Part shown: piece by piece, positions 1 through 8,659 of the stretch
Numbering within the stretch: the first letter of the stretch is position 1
Layout of the letters: each line of letters starts with the position of its first letter
Assembly: GCF_003574625.1 (NCBI RefSeq)
Contig: NZ_QNUJ01000004.1
Span: 248,001-312,000, forward strand
Origin: Shinella zoogloeoides
Lineage (GTDB): Bacteria > Pseudomonadota > Alphaproteobacteria > Rhizobiales > Rhizobiaceae
Reading direction: 5' to 3'
DNA: 64,000 bases
Notes under the pieces: model-generated
Told to the model about the DNA's origin: nothing
Seen by the model: the letters and a program-made list of their open reading frames with translations, nothing else
Databases searched by the model: none
Position numbers and translations under genes: made by a program

Positions 1-456
1 GTAGCCGAAGGAGCCGAAATAGGCCTTTCCCTTCAACGCCGTGTCCAGGAGATCCACCGCGAAGACGAGCGCGAAGGCGCCGAAGAACCATTTGCGCCGC
101 GAATAGAAATAGTCCTCATAGCCGGCATAGTCGTCGAGCGTGGTCGGGAACAGGAAGACGGCGAGCAGGAAGAACAGGCAGCAATAGCTGATCAGGAAGA
201 GATAGACGCCGAAGCCGATGGTCGCCAGCGCCTGCAGGCGGAACTCCCACCACCAGAAATGCAGAAGGAACAGCAGCAGGAAGCCCGCCCAGGCCAGATG
301 GACCGGATAGGCCTTCACCTTGCCGGGGTGCTGGACGAAGAGCGCAACGCCGGTGAGGATGCGCGCCACGCTGAGGCTGACCACCATGCCGATGACGACG
401 CGAACATGGCCGAAGAGCGCGGGATCGTGCTGGACATGCTCCATGGCGCCCTCCAT
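1..456 (-). CDS. Integral membrane protein, C-terminus cut by window edge
   Basis: This open frame of 152 codons runs off the left edge, so only its N-terminal part is seen. The chosen start is the ATG at 456; a second ATG lies at 444. The product is rich in aromatic and hydrophobic residues, with about four membrane spans (for example LLLFLLHFWWWEF near residue 65 and a long hydrophobic stretch near 80-105), followed by a charged aromatic loop with a YEDYFYSRRKW motif. The start lies 3 bp after the stop of the YciA-like thioesterase gene on the same strand, so the two are probably one transcript. I do not recognise the family; an uncharacterised rhizobial inner-membrane protein is the safe call. 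Confidence 0.6.
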   Translation of the reverse strand, partial: MEGAMEHVQHDPALFGHVRVVIGMVVSLSVARILTGVALFVQHPGKVKAYPVHLAWAGFLLLFLLHFWWWEFRLQALATIGFGVYLFLISYCCLFFLLAVFLFPTTLDDYAGYEDYFYSRRKWFFGAFALVFAVDLLDTALKGKAYFGSFGY

Positions 457-459
457 CTT

Positions 460-846
460 CTATTCGACGGGTACGGGGGTCGGGTGACCCTGCTGGTCGA
501 GCGCGACCATGACGAAGGTGGCGCCCGTCACCTTTTCCAGCGTCGTGGTGAGATAGCGCTGCGCCCAGGCCTCCACTGCCAGCGTGATCGAGGTTCTGCC
601 GACGCGGGCGATGTCGGTATAGATGCTGAGCGTGTCGCCGATCTTCACCGGCAGTTCGAAGGCCATTTCCTTGACGGCGGCGGTGACGACACGGCCGCGC
701 GCCCGCTCGGCGGCACGGATGCCCGAGGCAAGGTCCATCTGCGCCATGACCCAGCCGCCGAAGATGTCGCCTGCGGCATTGGCATCGCCCGGCATGGCGA
801 GCGTGCGAAGGGTGAGCTGTCCGTTCGGCATTTTCGTATCGGTCAT
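460..846 (-). CDS. yciA: YciA-family acyl-CoA thioesterase
   Basis: A 128-residue hotdog-fold acyl-CoA thioesterase, predicted to hydrolyse acyl-CoA thioesters in the cytoplasm. The sequence aligns well by eye with E. coli YciA: LRTLAMP near residue 13, then NAAGDIFGGW at 23-32 with the helix-capping Asp27 typical of the active site, and a conserved GDT/V beta-strand region later. The ATG at 846 is preceded by GGAGAGG, so it is preferred to a TTG five codons upstream. Length matches the family (about 130 residues). It sits 3 bp upstream of a membrane protein gene on the same strand. The physiological acyl-CoA substrate cannot be read from sequence. Confidence 0.9.
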   Translation of the reverse strand: MTDTKMPNGQLTLRTLAMPGDANAAGDIFGGWVMAQMDLASGIRAAERARGRVVTAAVKEMAFELPVKIGDTLSIYTDIARVGRTSITLAVEAWAQRYLTTTLEKVTGATFVMVALDQQGHPTPVPVE

Positions 847-945
847 GCGGGGCCTCTCCAACTTTCCTTCAGGTCTAGCCGAATGCGGGCCATGGAGAAA
901 GGGGGAAGGGCAGGCGCATTTTCGAGTATTTTCAACCTCTAAAAA

Positions 946-975
946 TTGACGATTGCAATTTTAGATCATTTTAAA
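946..975 (+). promoter_or_regulatory. Candidate sigma70 promoter for the Cache chemoreceptor
   Basis: TTGACG at 946-951 is followed after 18 bp by TTTAAA at 970-975 in a locally AT-rich stretch. This would start transcription near 983 and places the reading-frame extension upstream of 1036 partly inside the promoter, which supports the GTG at 1036 as the real start. Confidence 0.4.
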
Positions 976-1035
976 GGGTTTCCCGCAGCTTCGTCGACAA
1001 GGCGTATTGCGCCTGCCGAAGTCGAGGAGAGCCCG

Positions 1036-2856
1036 GTGAAGAATTACAGAATATCCACGCGCCTGTCGTTGCTTGTGGGCCTTGCCCTGACCATCTTCGC
1101 CGTCGCGCTCGTCTACAGCCTCTACCATTACCAGGAGGCGATGGTCGCCGAGCGCAAGTCGAAGCTCGCGGCGATGGACGAGAGCATGCTGACGCTCTTC
1201 AAGCATTACCACGAGCTGGAGGTTGCCGGCACGCTGACCCGCGAGGAGGCGCAGACTCGGGCAAAGGACGCCGTGCGGGCGCTGCGCTACGAGGACAGCG
1301 GCTATTTCTGGATCAACGACATGAATGCCGTGATCGTCATGCACCCGATCAAGCCGGCACTCGACGGCACCGACCAGTCGGGCATGGCCGACCCGACGGG
1401 CAAGCACATCTTCACCGAATTCGTGAAGGCCGTGAAGGCGAGCCCGACCGGGCAGGATTTCGTCGATTACTACTGGCCGAAGCCGGGCTTCGAGGAGCCG
1501 GTGCTGAAATATTCGCATGTCGCGGGCTTCGCGCCCTGGGGCTGGGTCGTCGGCACGGGCGTCTATGCGGACGACCTCGCCGCCCTGTTCCGCCGCAACG
1601 CCCTCGGCATGGCGGTGATCCTCGCCGCCGGCGGCCTCGTCATCATCCTTGCCGCCTATGCTATAGTGAAGAGCGTAACCGGCCCCATCGTGCGCCTCAA
1701 GGCGACCATGCAGGCCATCGCCGAGGAGGACGTTTCCGGCGCGGTGCCGGAGACCGACCGCAAGGACGAGATCGGCGAGATGGCGAAGGTGGTCTCGATC
1801 CTGCGCCAGTCGGTCGCCGAGCGGGCGGAGCTGCGTGTCCGTGAGGGCGAGCAGCAGGCCCGCCTCGATGCCGAGCGCTCGGACGGCGAGCGCCGCCAGC
1901 GCGCCGTCAGCCAGAGCCAGTCGGATGCCATGCAGACCGTCGGCGAGGCGCTGGAACGGCTGGCGGGCGGCGACCTGACGGTCTCCATCTCTGCGATCGC
2001 GCCGGAATATGCCAAGCTGCGCGACGATTTCAACAGCGCGGTGGACGCGCTTTCCGGCGTCGTCCATGCCATCGCCCGGTCCACCGACATCGTGCATGGC
2101 AGCGCATCGGGCATTGCCGAGGCGGCCAACAACCTATCGCATCGCACCGAGCAGCAGGCGGCCTCGCTCGAGGAGACTGCCGCGGCGCTCGACGAGATCA
2201 CGGCGACGGTGCGCAACGCCTCCGACCGCGCGGCGGAGGCGAGCCGCATGGTGGTCGAGACCAAGCAGTCGGCCGGCCGGTCGGGCGCCATCGTGCGCGA
2301 CGCCGTCACCGCCATGAGCCGCATCGAGGATGCCTCCAACCGCATCGGTCAGATCATCGGCGTGATCGATGAGATCGCCTTCCAGACCAACCTCCTCGCG
2401 CTCAATGCCGGCGTCGAGGCGGCGCGGGCGGGCGAGGCGGGGCGGGGCTTCGCGGTCGTGGCGCAGGAGGTGCGCGAGCTTGCCCAGCGTTCGGCCAATG
2501 CCGCCAAGGAGATCAAGGGGCTGATCGGCAATTCGGCCGCGGAAGTCGGCAACGGCGTGGCGCTGGTGCGCTCGACTGGCGATGCGCTCACCGAGATCGA
2601 GACCCTCGTCAACCGGGTGAACGATCAGGTGACCTCTATCGCCACCTCCGCCCGCGAGCAGGCGACGGGCCTTGCCGAGGTGAACACGGCGGTCAACCAG
2701 ATGGACCAGATGACGCAGCAGAACGCCGCCATGGTCGAGGAGACCAATGCCGCCGGCCAGACGCTGACCCGCGAAAGCGAGCAGCTGAAAGCGCTGCTCG
2801 GGAATTTCCGGCTGGATGCAGCCGGAGCGGCGGACCACCGCCGCCGCGCGGCATAA
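1036..2856 (+). CDS. Methyl-accepting chemotaxis protein with single Cache sensor
   Basis: A 606-residue chemoreceptor. The start is the GTG at 1036, preceded by GAGGAGAG and giving an N-terminus [10 protein letters not shown] that leads straight into a membrane span (about 10-28). A periplasmic sCache_2-type domain follows (about 35-185, with YFWINDMN and GWVVGTGVY motifs), then a second span (about 188-214), a HAMP domain (to about 265) and the cytoplasmic signalling hairpin. The kinase-contact tip [20 protein letters not shown] is intact near 446-465. There is no NWETF-type CheR tether at the C-terminus, which ends in DHRRRAA. sCache_2 receptors often sense small organic acids; the ligand here is unknown. 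A strong terminator follows. Confidence 0.92.
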   Translation: MKNYRISTRLSLLVGLALTIFAVALVYSLYHYQEAMVAERKSKLAAMDESMLTLFKHYHELEVAGTLTREEAQTRAKDAVRALRYEDSGYFWINDMNAVIVMHPIKPALDGTDQSGMADPTGKHIFTEFVKAVKASPTGQDFVDYYWPKPGFEEPVLKYSHVAGFAPWGWVVGTGVYADDLAALFRRNALGMAVILAAGGLVIILAAYAIVKSVTGPIVRLKATMQAIAEEDVSGAVPETDRKDEIGEMAKVVSILRQSVAERAELRVREGEQQARLDAERSDGERRQRAVSQSQSDAMQTVGEALERLAGGDLTVSISAIAPEYAKLRDDFNSAVDALSGVVHAIARSTDIVHGSASGIAEAANNLSHRTEQQAASLEETAAALDEITATVRNASDRAAEASRMVVETKQSAGRSGAIVRDAVTAMSRIEDASNRIGQIIGVIDEIAFQTNLLALNAGVEAARAGEAGRGFAVVAQEVRELAQRSANAAKEIKGLIGNSAAEVGNGVALVRSTGDALTEIETLVNRVNDQVTSIATSAREQATGLAEVNTAVNQMDQMTQQNAAMVEETNAAGQTLTRESEQLKALLGNFRLDAAGAADHRRRAA

Positions 2857-2883
2857 TCAGAAGACCATCTCCGGAATGCCTTG

Positions 2884-2910
2884 CCCCGGCGCCCCCGCGC
2901 CGGGGTTTTT
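2884..2910 (+). terminator. Rho-independent terminator after the Cache chemoreceptor
   Basis: Nine-base arms CCCCGGCGC (2884-2892) and GCGCCGGGG (2897-2905) enclose a CCCC loop and are followed directly by TTTTT. Confidence 0.85.
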
Positions 2911-3105
2911 CGTTTCCGCCGGGAACGCTTCGTTTACCCTGTTGCGACAAAATCCCAAGGGAAAGCAGGCATGTCGGCCTGCCGTCCGGCTTTCAGGCCC
3001 GTCTCGTCCGAATGCGGACAAAAGCGGCCTGCACCATCGCCGGACAGGACTGTGTGCAACCGGGACTCCGCAACGGGCGGAGGCGGGCGCCGGGCGGATG
3101 TGACC

Positions 3106-4272
3106 ATGGGTATTGCGTTTGTTTCTCGTCTTCGAAGGCCGCTCGGGCTCCTGTTGATCCCGGCGATGCTGGCTGCCTGTTCCGGCGGCATGACGCCGCC
3201 TGACGATATCGACGGCGCGGGCGTCAGCGCGGTCACGCCTGTCATGGATATGGGCGATACGGGCGGCGAGCCGGTCGAGACCGCGATGGCCGTGCCGGTG
3301 CGGCAGAAGAAGCGCCTGCCGATGATCGACAGCGACGAGGCGATGGGCGTCACGCAGCCGGTGCAGGCCTCTTCCGGCGCGCTCACCGTTCCCGAAGGCG
3401 GCGTCAACATGGACGAGGGGCTCGGCGTCGGGCGCGTCGAGGGGCTGGCCGAGGCGCAGGCGAACGAGATTGCCGAGGGCAATGCCAGCCAGGTCGTGGT
3501 CGACGGTGTCGGCACGGATATGCCGCGGCAGGTCGGTGAGCCGGCGTCGATCCCGATGTCGGACGGGGGCGCGGAACTCGGCGGCGAAGGCGACGGATAT
3601 CTTCGCGTGCCGGACAAGGCGGCGACGCGCCGGCGGCAGGCGAGCGATGGCGAGCAGGTCGCCTTCCTGCCGCGGATGAGCAACCCGATGCAGATGCCCG
3701 AAGCGATGGGCGGCATGCCGGCCTCCGAACGGGCCTGTCGGCAGCGGCTGCAGAAGCTCGGCGTGAAATTCCGCGACGTGCCGCGCATCTCCCGCGGCCG
3801 CTCCTGCGGCATCGAGTGGCCGGTGGAGCTTTCCGGCCTTTCCGGCGGCATCCAGATCAAGCCGGCGGCGCAGGTCAACTGCCAGATCACCGAGGCCTTC
3901 GCGCGCTGGGTGAAACAGGAACTCGTGCCCTCGACGCGGATGCGCTACCTCTCCGGCGTCTCGGCCATCCACCAGATGTCGTCCTATTCCTGCCGCACCA
4001 TGAATTCGCAGCGCGGCGCGGCGATGTCGGAGCACGCCAAGGGCAATGCCATCGACGTCGGCAAGATCGTGCTGACCTCCGGCAAGGCCATCGCCATCGA
4101 GAAGAAGGGCTTCTTCGCTTTCCGCGAGAAGGGGCTTCTGAAATCGGTGCGTGGCGACAGCTGCAAGTATTTCTCGACCGTGCTCGGCCCCGGCAGCGAC
4201 CGCTTCCACAAGGACCATTTCCACTTCGACCTTCGCGCGCGCAAATCGGGCTACCGGCATTGCAGCCTGTGA
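3106..4272 (+). CDS. Extensin-like C-terminal domain lipoprotein (putative Zn peptidase fold)
   Basis: A 388-residue envelope protein. Starting at the ATG at 3106 (an in-frame GTG lies 6 bp upstream) the N-terminus has a basic patch, a hydrophobic core and a lipobox LAAC with Cys25, so it is probably a lipoprotein. Residues about 30-200 are low-complexity and acidic. The C-terminal half (about 206-388) matches the Extensin_C family, which resembles LAS-type M15/VanY enzymes: H310 and D317 in SEHAKGNAID and H373 in DHFHFD form a plausible zinc triad. Cell-wall remodelling is inferred from the fold. The nucleotidyltransferase gene starts 3-6 bp after the stop, suggesting one transcript. Confidence 0.85.
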   Translation: MGIAFVSRLRRPLGLLLIPAMLAACSGGMTPPDDIDGAGVSAVTPVMDMGDTGGEPVETAMAVPVRQKKRLPMIDSDEAMGVTQPVQASSGALTVPEGGVNMDEGLGVGRVEGLAEAQANEIAEGNASQVVVDGVGTDMPRQVGEPASIPMSDGGAELGGEGDGYLRVPDKAATRRRQASDGEQVAFLPRMSNPMQMPEAMGGMPASERACRQRLQKLGVKFRDVPRISRGRSCGIEWPVELSGLSGGIQIKPAAQVNCQITEAFARWVKQELVPSTRMRYLSGVSAIHQMSSYSCRTMNSQRGAAMSEHAKGNAIDVGKIVLTSGKAIAIEKKGFFAFREKGLLKSVRGDSCKYFSTVLGPGSDRFHKDHFHFDLRARKSGYRHCSL

Positions 4273-4277
4273 GCGTG

Positions 4278-5054
4278 ATGGCGGACGGGCTGAAACAGGC
4301 GAGGGCGGCGTGCGATGTGTTGCGCGACGTGCTCGGCGACGCCCTCCTGGCCGTCTACCTCCATGGTTCGGCGGTTTCCGGTGGATTGCGGCCGCAAAGC
4401 GATGTCGATCTGATCGCCGTCATCGAGCGGCGCATGACAGATGGGGAGCGGCGGACGCTTCTTGCGGCGCTGCTTGTCCTGTCGGGTCCGCACCCGGCCC
4501 CGCCGGGCGGACCCCGATGCCTTGAGGTGATGATTTTCGTGAAGGCGGATCTCGCAAGGCCGGCCTTTCCGGCGCGGGTCGAATTCCTCTACGGCGAATG
4601 GCTGCGCGATGCATTCGAGACCGGGGTTCTTCCCGGACCGTCAAGCGATGCGGAGAATACGCTGGTGCTGGCGCAGGCGCGCCGGGAGGCGATGGCGCTC
4701 CTCGGGCCGGATGCGCGGACGCATCTGCCGGAAATCCCGGCGAAACACGTGCGCCGGGCGATGCGCGAGGCGCTCCCCGCGCTTCTGGCGAGCCTTGAGG
4801 GCGATGAGCGCAATGTGCTGCTGACCCTTGCCCGGATGTGGCGGACCGCGGCCCTCGGTGATTTCGTCGCCAAGGACGTGGCTGCCGTCTGGGCCGCGCC
4901 GATGATGGCCGCGGGCGAAGCTGAGACGCTGCTCCTTGCGCGGGACGGCTATACCGGCAAGGCGAAGGACGTCTGGCTGGACCGGCGAGAGGCTGCCCGT
5001 CGCGCGGCGGATGCCATGTCCATGGAGATATCCGCGCTGCTGGAGCCGGATTGA
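4278..5054 (+). CDS. aadA: AadA-like aminoglycoside (3'')(9) nucleotidyltransferase
   Basis: A 258-residue protein, the same length and layout as AadA, which adenylylates streptomycin and spectinomycin. Visible motifs are YLHGSAVSGGL with SDVDL (D42 and D44, metal-binding), CLEV with E83 at the position of the AadA catalytic base, EW near 113, and GDERNVLLTLARMW in the C-terminal helical domain. The ATG at 4278 is in frame with a GTG at 4275; either may be used. Base composition matches the neighbours and there is no integron or transposon signature, so this looks like an intrinsic chromosomal homologue rather than an acquired cassette. Actual resistance, or another native substrate, cannot be decided from sequence. 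Confidence 0.85.
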   Translation: MADGLKQARAACDVLRDVLGDALLAVYLHGSAVSGGLRPQSDVDLIAVIERRMTDGERRTLLAALLVLSGPHPAPPGGPRCLEVMIFVKADLARPAFPARVEFLYGEWLRDAFETGVLPGPSSDAENTLVLAQARREAMALLGPDARTHLPEIPAKHVRRAMREALPALLASLEGDERNVLLTLARMWRTAALGDFVAKDVAAVWAAPMMAAGEAETLLLARDGYTGKAKDVWLDRREAARRAADAMSMEISALLEPD

Positions 5055-5470
5055 AGGCAAAAAAAGACCGGCGGGACGCCGGTCGAAAGGGTGGCAGGCA
5101 CGCGGAGGGGCGGCTGCCCGGAACTGTCACATTCCACCACCCGCGCCGGGGCGTCCGGCGAGGATGCATGCGGGCTTCCGTAAGGAAGCGGGCGGATGGG
5201 GCCGCCGGAGGCTCCCGCAGGGTATGGGAGCAAGGCCGCTGCGCAGGCAGGGGAACGATGGGGTGAGCGGGGGTGCAAACCGTTCCCTTCGGCCTCGATG
5301 AGAGCTTCCCTGAAATCGGTCACGGTTTGATGACAGGCGCTGTCCCGTCGCATGAAGATTTTGCGAGAGCCGGGCGGGGCGAATTTTTTCCGCGGCACGG
5401 GTGAAAATTGATGAGGAACACGCCATATAGGGTGTCCTTCCGCATGAATTTCCTCTTTCCGGACCCTCCC
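5055..5470. other. 416-bp gene-free, highly structured intergenic stretch
   Basis: No convincing coding frame is present on either strand. The stretch is full of inverted repeats: GACCGGCG/CGCCGGTC (5066-5084), GGGTGG (5089-5094) with CCACCC (5137-5142), GCTTCC-GTAA-GGAAGC (5174-5189, a GNRA-type loop on the plus strand) and GGGAACG (5251-5257) with CGTTCCC (5281-5287) nested in GGCCG/CGGCC. A minus-strand terminator lies at its left end and a CTATAT hexamer occurs on the minus strand near 5425-5430. It could hold a minus-strand small RNA or a structured leader of the ABC exporter; I could not match it to RNase P, tmRNA, SRP or 6S RNA. Confidence 0.4.
5059..5084 (-). terminator. Minus-strand Rho-independent terminator with no minus-strand gene before it
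   Basis: Read on the minus strand, arms GACCGGCG and CGCCGGTC (5066-5084, loop TCC) are followed by seven T residues (5059-5065). On the plus strand there is no T-run after the stem, so it does not look like the terminator of the upstream aadA-like gene. Confidence 0.6.
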
Positions 5471-6397
5471 ATGGCGCCCATCGTTTCCATTCGCAACCTT
5501 ACCAAGAGCTATGCTTCGGGGTTCCAGGCGCTGAAGGGCGTCGATCTCGACATCGAGGAGGGCGAGATTCTCGCGCTGCTCGGGCCGAACGGCGCCGGCA
5601 AGACCACGATGATCTCGATCATCTGCGGTATCGTCACGCCGAGTGGCGGCAGCGTGACCGTCGCGGGCCACGACATCCTGCGCGACTATCGCGAGACGCG
5701 CTCCATCATCGGCCTCGTGCCGCAGGAGCTGACGCTCGACGCCTTCGAGACGGTGTGGAACACGGTGGCCTTCTCGCGCGGCCTGCACGGGCGCAAGCCG
5801 GATCCGGCGCTGATCGAGCGTATCCTCAAGGACCTTTCGCTTTTCGACAAGAAGGACACGATGCTGCGTCACCTTTCCGGCGGCATGCGGCGGCGCGTGC
5901 TGATCGCCAAGGCGCTCTCCTACGAGCCGAAGGTGCTGTTCCTCGACGAGCCGACGGCGGGCGTGGACGTGTCGCTGCGCAAGGACATGTGGCAGCTCGT
6001 CGAGCGCCTGCGCGCCGCCGGCGTCACGATCATCCTGACGACGCACTATATCGAGGAGGCCGAGGAGATCGCCGACCGCATCGGCGTCATCAACCACGGG
6101 CAGATCCTGCTGGTGGAGGACAAGAAGGCGCTGATGGCCAAGCTCGGGCGCAAGCAGATGACCGTCGAGCTTGCCGAGCCGATCGCCGCAGTTCCTGACG
6201 CGCTGTCGGCCTACGGGCTGACGCTTGCGGGCGAGGGCGCGCGCCTCGTCTACGAATTCGATTCCACCGGCGAGCGCACCGGCATCTCCTCGCTGATCAC
6301 CGCCCTCTCGCAATGCGGCCTGCGGGTGAAGGATATTTCCACCGAGCAGAGCTCGCTGGAGGACATTTTCGTGGAACTGGTGGGAGCCGGCGCATGA
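5471..6397 (+). CDS. yadG: ABC-2 type transporter ATP-binding protein (YadG-like)
   Basis: A 308-residue ATPase of an ABC exporter. Walker A GPNGAGKT is at 38-45, the signature LSGGM near 135-139 and Walker B LFLDEPT near 156-162, followed by the H-loop in TTHYIEEAE. Overall order and the C-terminal extension (about 220-308) resemble E. coli YadG. The start [10 protein letters not shown] at 5471 is chosen by family alignment, since an upstream ATG at 5444 would add an unconserved leader. The stop overlaps the start of the permease gene (ATGA), so the two are translationally coupled. YadG/YadH systems are annotated as multidrug or sugar exporters, but the substrate here is unknown. Confidence 0.9.
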   Translation: MAPIVSIRNLTKSYASGFQALKGVDLDIEEGEILALLGPNGAGKTTMISIICGIVTPSGGSVTVAGHDILRDYRETRSIIGLVPQELTLDAFETVWNTVAFSRGLHGRKPDPALIERILKDLSLFDKKDTMLRHLSGGMRRRVLIAKALSYEPKVLFLDEPTAGVDVSLRKDMWQLVERLRAAGVTIILTTHYIEEAEEIADRIGVINHGQILLVEDKKALMAKLGRKQMTVELAEPIAAVPDALSAYGLTLAGEGARLVYEFDSTGERTGISSLITALSQCGLRVKDISTEQSSLEDIFVELVGAGA

Positions 6398-7155
6398 ACT
6401 TCGAAGCCATCAGGTCCATCTACGCATTCGAGATGGCGCGCACGCGCCGCACGCTGTTGCAGAGCGTCGTGTCGCCGGTCATCACCACCTCGCTCTATTT
6501 CATCGTCTTCGGCGCGGCCATCGGCTCGCGCATGCAGGAGGTGGGGGGCGTTTCCTACGGCGCCTTCATCGCGCCCGGCCTCATCATGCTGACGCTGCTC
6601 AACCAGTGTATCGGCAACGGCTCCTTCGGCATCTATTTCCCGAAATTCACCGGCACGATCTACGAGATCCTGTCCTCGCCGATCTCGATGATCGAGATCG
6701 TCATCGGCTATGTCGGGGCGGCGGCGACCAAGGGGCTGATCGTCGGCACGATCATCCTCATAACAGCCTCGCTCTTCGTCGACATATCGATCAAGCATCC
6801 CTTCATGATGGTGCTGTTCTTCGTGCTGACGGCGGTGAGCTTCTCGCTGTTCGGCTTCATGATCGGCATATGGGCGAAGGACTTCGAGCAGCTCAACCTC
6901 TTCCCGATGCTGATCGTCCCGCCGCTCGTCTTCCTCGGCGGCAGCTTCTATTCCATCGAGATGCTGCCGCCCTTCTGGCAGACCGTCAGCCACTTCAATC
7001 CGATGCTCTATCTCGTCTCCGGCTTCCGCTGGAGCTTTTACGAGATCGCCGACGTCAATCCGATTGTCAGCCTCGTGATCGTGCTCGGCTTCCTCGTCGC
7101 GTGCCTGTCGATCACGGCCTGGATCTTCAAGACCGGATACAAGCTGAAGAACTGA
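6394..7155 (+). CDS. yadH: ABC-2 type transporter permease (YadH-like)
   Basis: A 253-residue inner-membrane permease with six predicted spans, matching ABC2_membrane proteins such as YadH. A family-typical segment [20 protein letters not shown] lies near 181-200. The ATG at 6394 overlaps the stop of the ATPase gene in an ATGA junction, so the two products form one exporter, presumably as two permeases with two ATPases. No periplasmic partner gene is nearby. The exported substrate cannot be assigned. Confidence 0.9.
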   Translation: MNFEAIRSIYAFEMARTRRTLLQSVVSPVITTSLYFIVFGAAIGSRMQEVGGVSYGAFIAPGLIMLTLLNQCIGNGSFGIYFPKFTGTIYEILSSPISMIEIVIGYVGAAATKGLIVGTIILITASLFVDISIKHPFMMVLFFVLTAVSFSLFGFMIGIWAKDFEQLNLFPMLIVPPLVFLGGSFYSIEMLPPFWQTVSHFNPMLYLVSGFRWSFYEIADVNPIVSLVIVLGFLVACLSITAWIFKTGYKLKN

Positions 7156-7296
7156 GACCGCCCCATTTCCTTGCGGTCCCGGCCGCGCTAGTCTCGACAT
7201 CGTGGGCACCGTCCTGCTGACCCAAACATCAACGCGCGTACCTTTCGCCGGCACCGTCCGGTACGGTTTCGCGCCGTTGCAAACGGAGGTTCTGCG

Positions 7297-7674
7297 ATGA
7301 ACGACATCGCCGATCACGGTGTCCGGTTTGGACGGATTGCGGCCATGCTGCCGGTCAGGGACATGGACAAGGCCCATGACTTCTACACGCGCGTTCTCGG
7401 TTTCACGAAAGTCTTCGAGAACGGAAATCCCGTCGGCTTCATGATCCTGAAGCGCGATGCGGGGGAGCTGCACCTCACCCTGCAGCCCTCGCACGAGGCG
7501 GCGAATTTCAACGTCGCCCATCTGATGGTGGACGATGCCGATGCGCTGCATGCCCTGTGCCAGCGCCACGGCCTGAGGATCATCAAGCGCCTTCAGGACA
7601 AGGACTATGGCCTCAGGGCCTTCGTGTTCGAAGACCCGGACGGCAACCGCATCGATGTGGGGCAGCCGATCTGA
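7297..7674 (+). CDS. VOC (glyoxalase/bleomycin-resistance fold) family protein
   Basis: A 125-residue single VOC domain made of two beta-alpha-beta-beta-beta units: AAMLPVRDMDKAHDFYTRVLGF at the N-terminus with the usual FYTRVLGF signature, and ending in FEDPDGNRIDV, the classic VOC C-terminal strand. GGAGG precedes the ATG at 7297. Such proteins include glyoxalases, dioxygenases and drug-binding proteins. Too few metal ligands can be assigned with certainty to choose between these. It is a single-gene unit closed by a terminator. Confidence 0.85.
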   Translation: MNDIADHGVRFGRIAAMLPVRDMDKAHDFYTRVLGFTKVFENGNPVGFMILKRDAGELHLTLQPSHEAANFNVAHLMVDDADALHALCQRHGLRIIKRLQDKDYGLRAFVFEDPDGNRIDVGQPI

Positions 7675-7683
7675 GGCGAATGA

Positions 7684-7710
7684 ACGGGGCGGCATGGTCC
7701 GCCCCGTTTT
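7684..7710 (+). terminator. Terminator after the VOC gene
   Basis: ACGGGGCGG (7684-7692) pairs with CCGCCCCGT (7699-7707) and is followed by a short T-run. It lies between convergent genes and may also slow minus-strand transcription. Confidence 0.75.
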
Positions 7711-7726
7711 CGCCTGTCGCGAAATG

Positions 7727-8425
7727 TCAGTCCTTCAGCCGCAGTTCGTCGCGGGTGATCTCGATGGAGCCGAGGGTTTCGAGGAAGCTCATGCCGAGGA
7801 GGCTCTGGTCGAGCCGGCCCTGTTCGGTGACCATGCCGCGGATCGTGCCGCGCAGGATGGGGCCGATGGCGATCTGGCGCAGCGTCACGGGCGCGGCGAG
7901 CGCCCGGCCGTTGGCGGTGGAGACGTCGATGGAGAAGACGAGGTTGTCCGGGTTGATGCCGAGGCGCATGGCGTCCTCGTAGGAGAGTACCACCGAGCTT
8001 GCGCCGGTATCGACCAGCATGCGCATGGGAATGCCGTCGATGCTCACATCCGCCTCGAAATGGCCGGAGACGCCCTTGTGGATGACGAGGATCTGCTCGC
8101 CCTCGGCATTCGTCGTCACCACGGCGCGGCCGGGGATGAGGCCGGCGGTCAGCCGGTTGCCGACCTCCTGCAGGTCGAAGCGATAGAGATAGCCCGTCGC
8201 CAGCGCCATGATGATCACCAGCCAGATCGCCGCCTGCCGCAGGCTTTCGCCCCATTGCCGGCGGCCTGCCAGAATGCCGGCGGCGAGCATCGCGCCGATG
8301 GCGGAGAGCGAGACGAGCCGGCCGAAATCGTCGTTGGCAAGGCCGAGCGTGCGACCGCCGTCATGGTTGAGGATGAGGAGCGCAAGGCCCCCGGCGAGGA
8401 TGGCGAGAAGGATATAGAGCCTCAT
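7727..8425 (-). CDS. TIGR02281-type retropepsin-like aspartic protease
   Basis: A 232-residue membrane-anchored clan AA aspartic protease. Three hydrophobic segments occupy about residues 1-85 (MRLYILLAIL onwards), and the protease domain begins near 115 with the catalytic motif LVDTGAS (Asp139), followed by hydrophobic-Gly strands typical of retropepsins. The start at 8425 overlaps the stop of the DUF1289 gene (ATGA), so translation is coupled. Together with cobS upstream this forms a minus-strand transcript. The target protein is unknown. Confidence 0.85.
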   Translation of the reverse strand: MRLYILLAILAGGLALLILNHDGGRTLGLANDDFGRLVSLSAIGAMLAAGILAGRRQWGESLRQAAIWLVIIMALATGYLYRFDLQEVGNRLTAGLIPGRAVVTTNAEGEQILVIHKGVSGHFEADVSIDGIPMRMLVDTGASSVVLSYEDAMRLGINPDNLVFSIDVSTANGRALAAPVTLRQIAIGPILRGTIRGMVTEQGRLDQSLLGMSFLETLGSIEITRDELRLKD

Positions 8426-8616
8426 GCGCTGCGCTCCGTCATCGGGGCCTGCCGGGGCATCGCGGCGAGCCGGGCCGGCAATGTCGCCATCAGGCTTCGG
8501 CGCTCGTCGGATGTGTAGCGCGTCCAGGCGCCGATCTCCTCGCGCGTGCGCCCGCAGCCGAGGCAATAGCCGGTCTCCGTATCGATCGAACAGACGAGGA
8601 TGCAGGGCGATTCCAT
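8422..8616 (-). CDS. DUF1289 small cysteine-rich protein
   Basis: A 64-residue protein of the DUF1289 (YdhL-like) family. It begins with the characteristic SPCILVCSID and then YCLGCGRTREEI, giving four cysteines in a C-x3-C...C-x2-C spacing that suggests metal or Fe-S binding. The stop overlaps the start of the aspartic protease gene, and the start lies 43 bp downstream of cobS. The function of the family is unknown. Confidence 0.85.
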   Translation of the reverse strand: MESPCILVCSIDTETGYCLGCGRTREEIGAWTRYTSDERRSLMATLPARLAAMPRQAPMTERSA

Positions 8617-8659
8617 CGCGGCTCCGGGCTTCGTTGCGTTTCGGTTCTATATCGGCGGC

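Noticed and set aside
5085-5130. Partial resemblance to a cobalamin riboswitch (AAAGGG, then GGCTGCCCGGAACTGTCAC)
   Set aside because: The strongly conserved B12 box is missing and the downstream genes are an ABC-2 exporter, not cobalamin genes.
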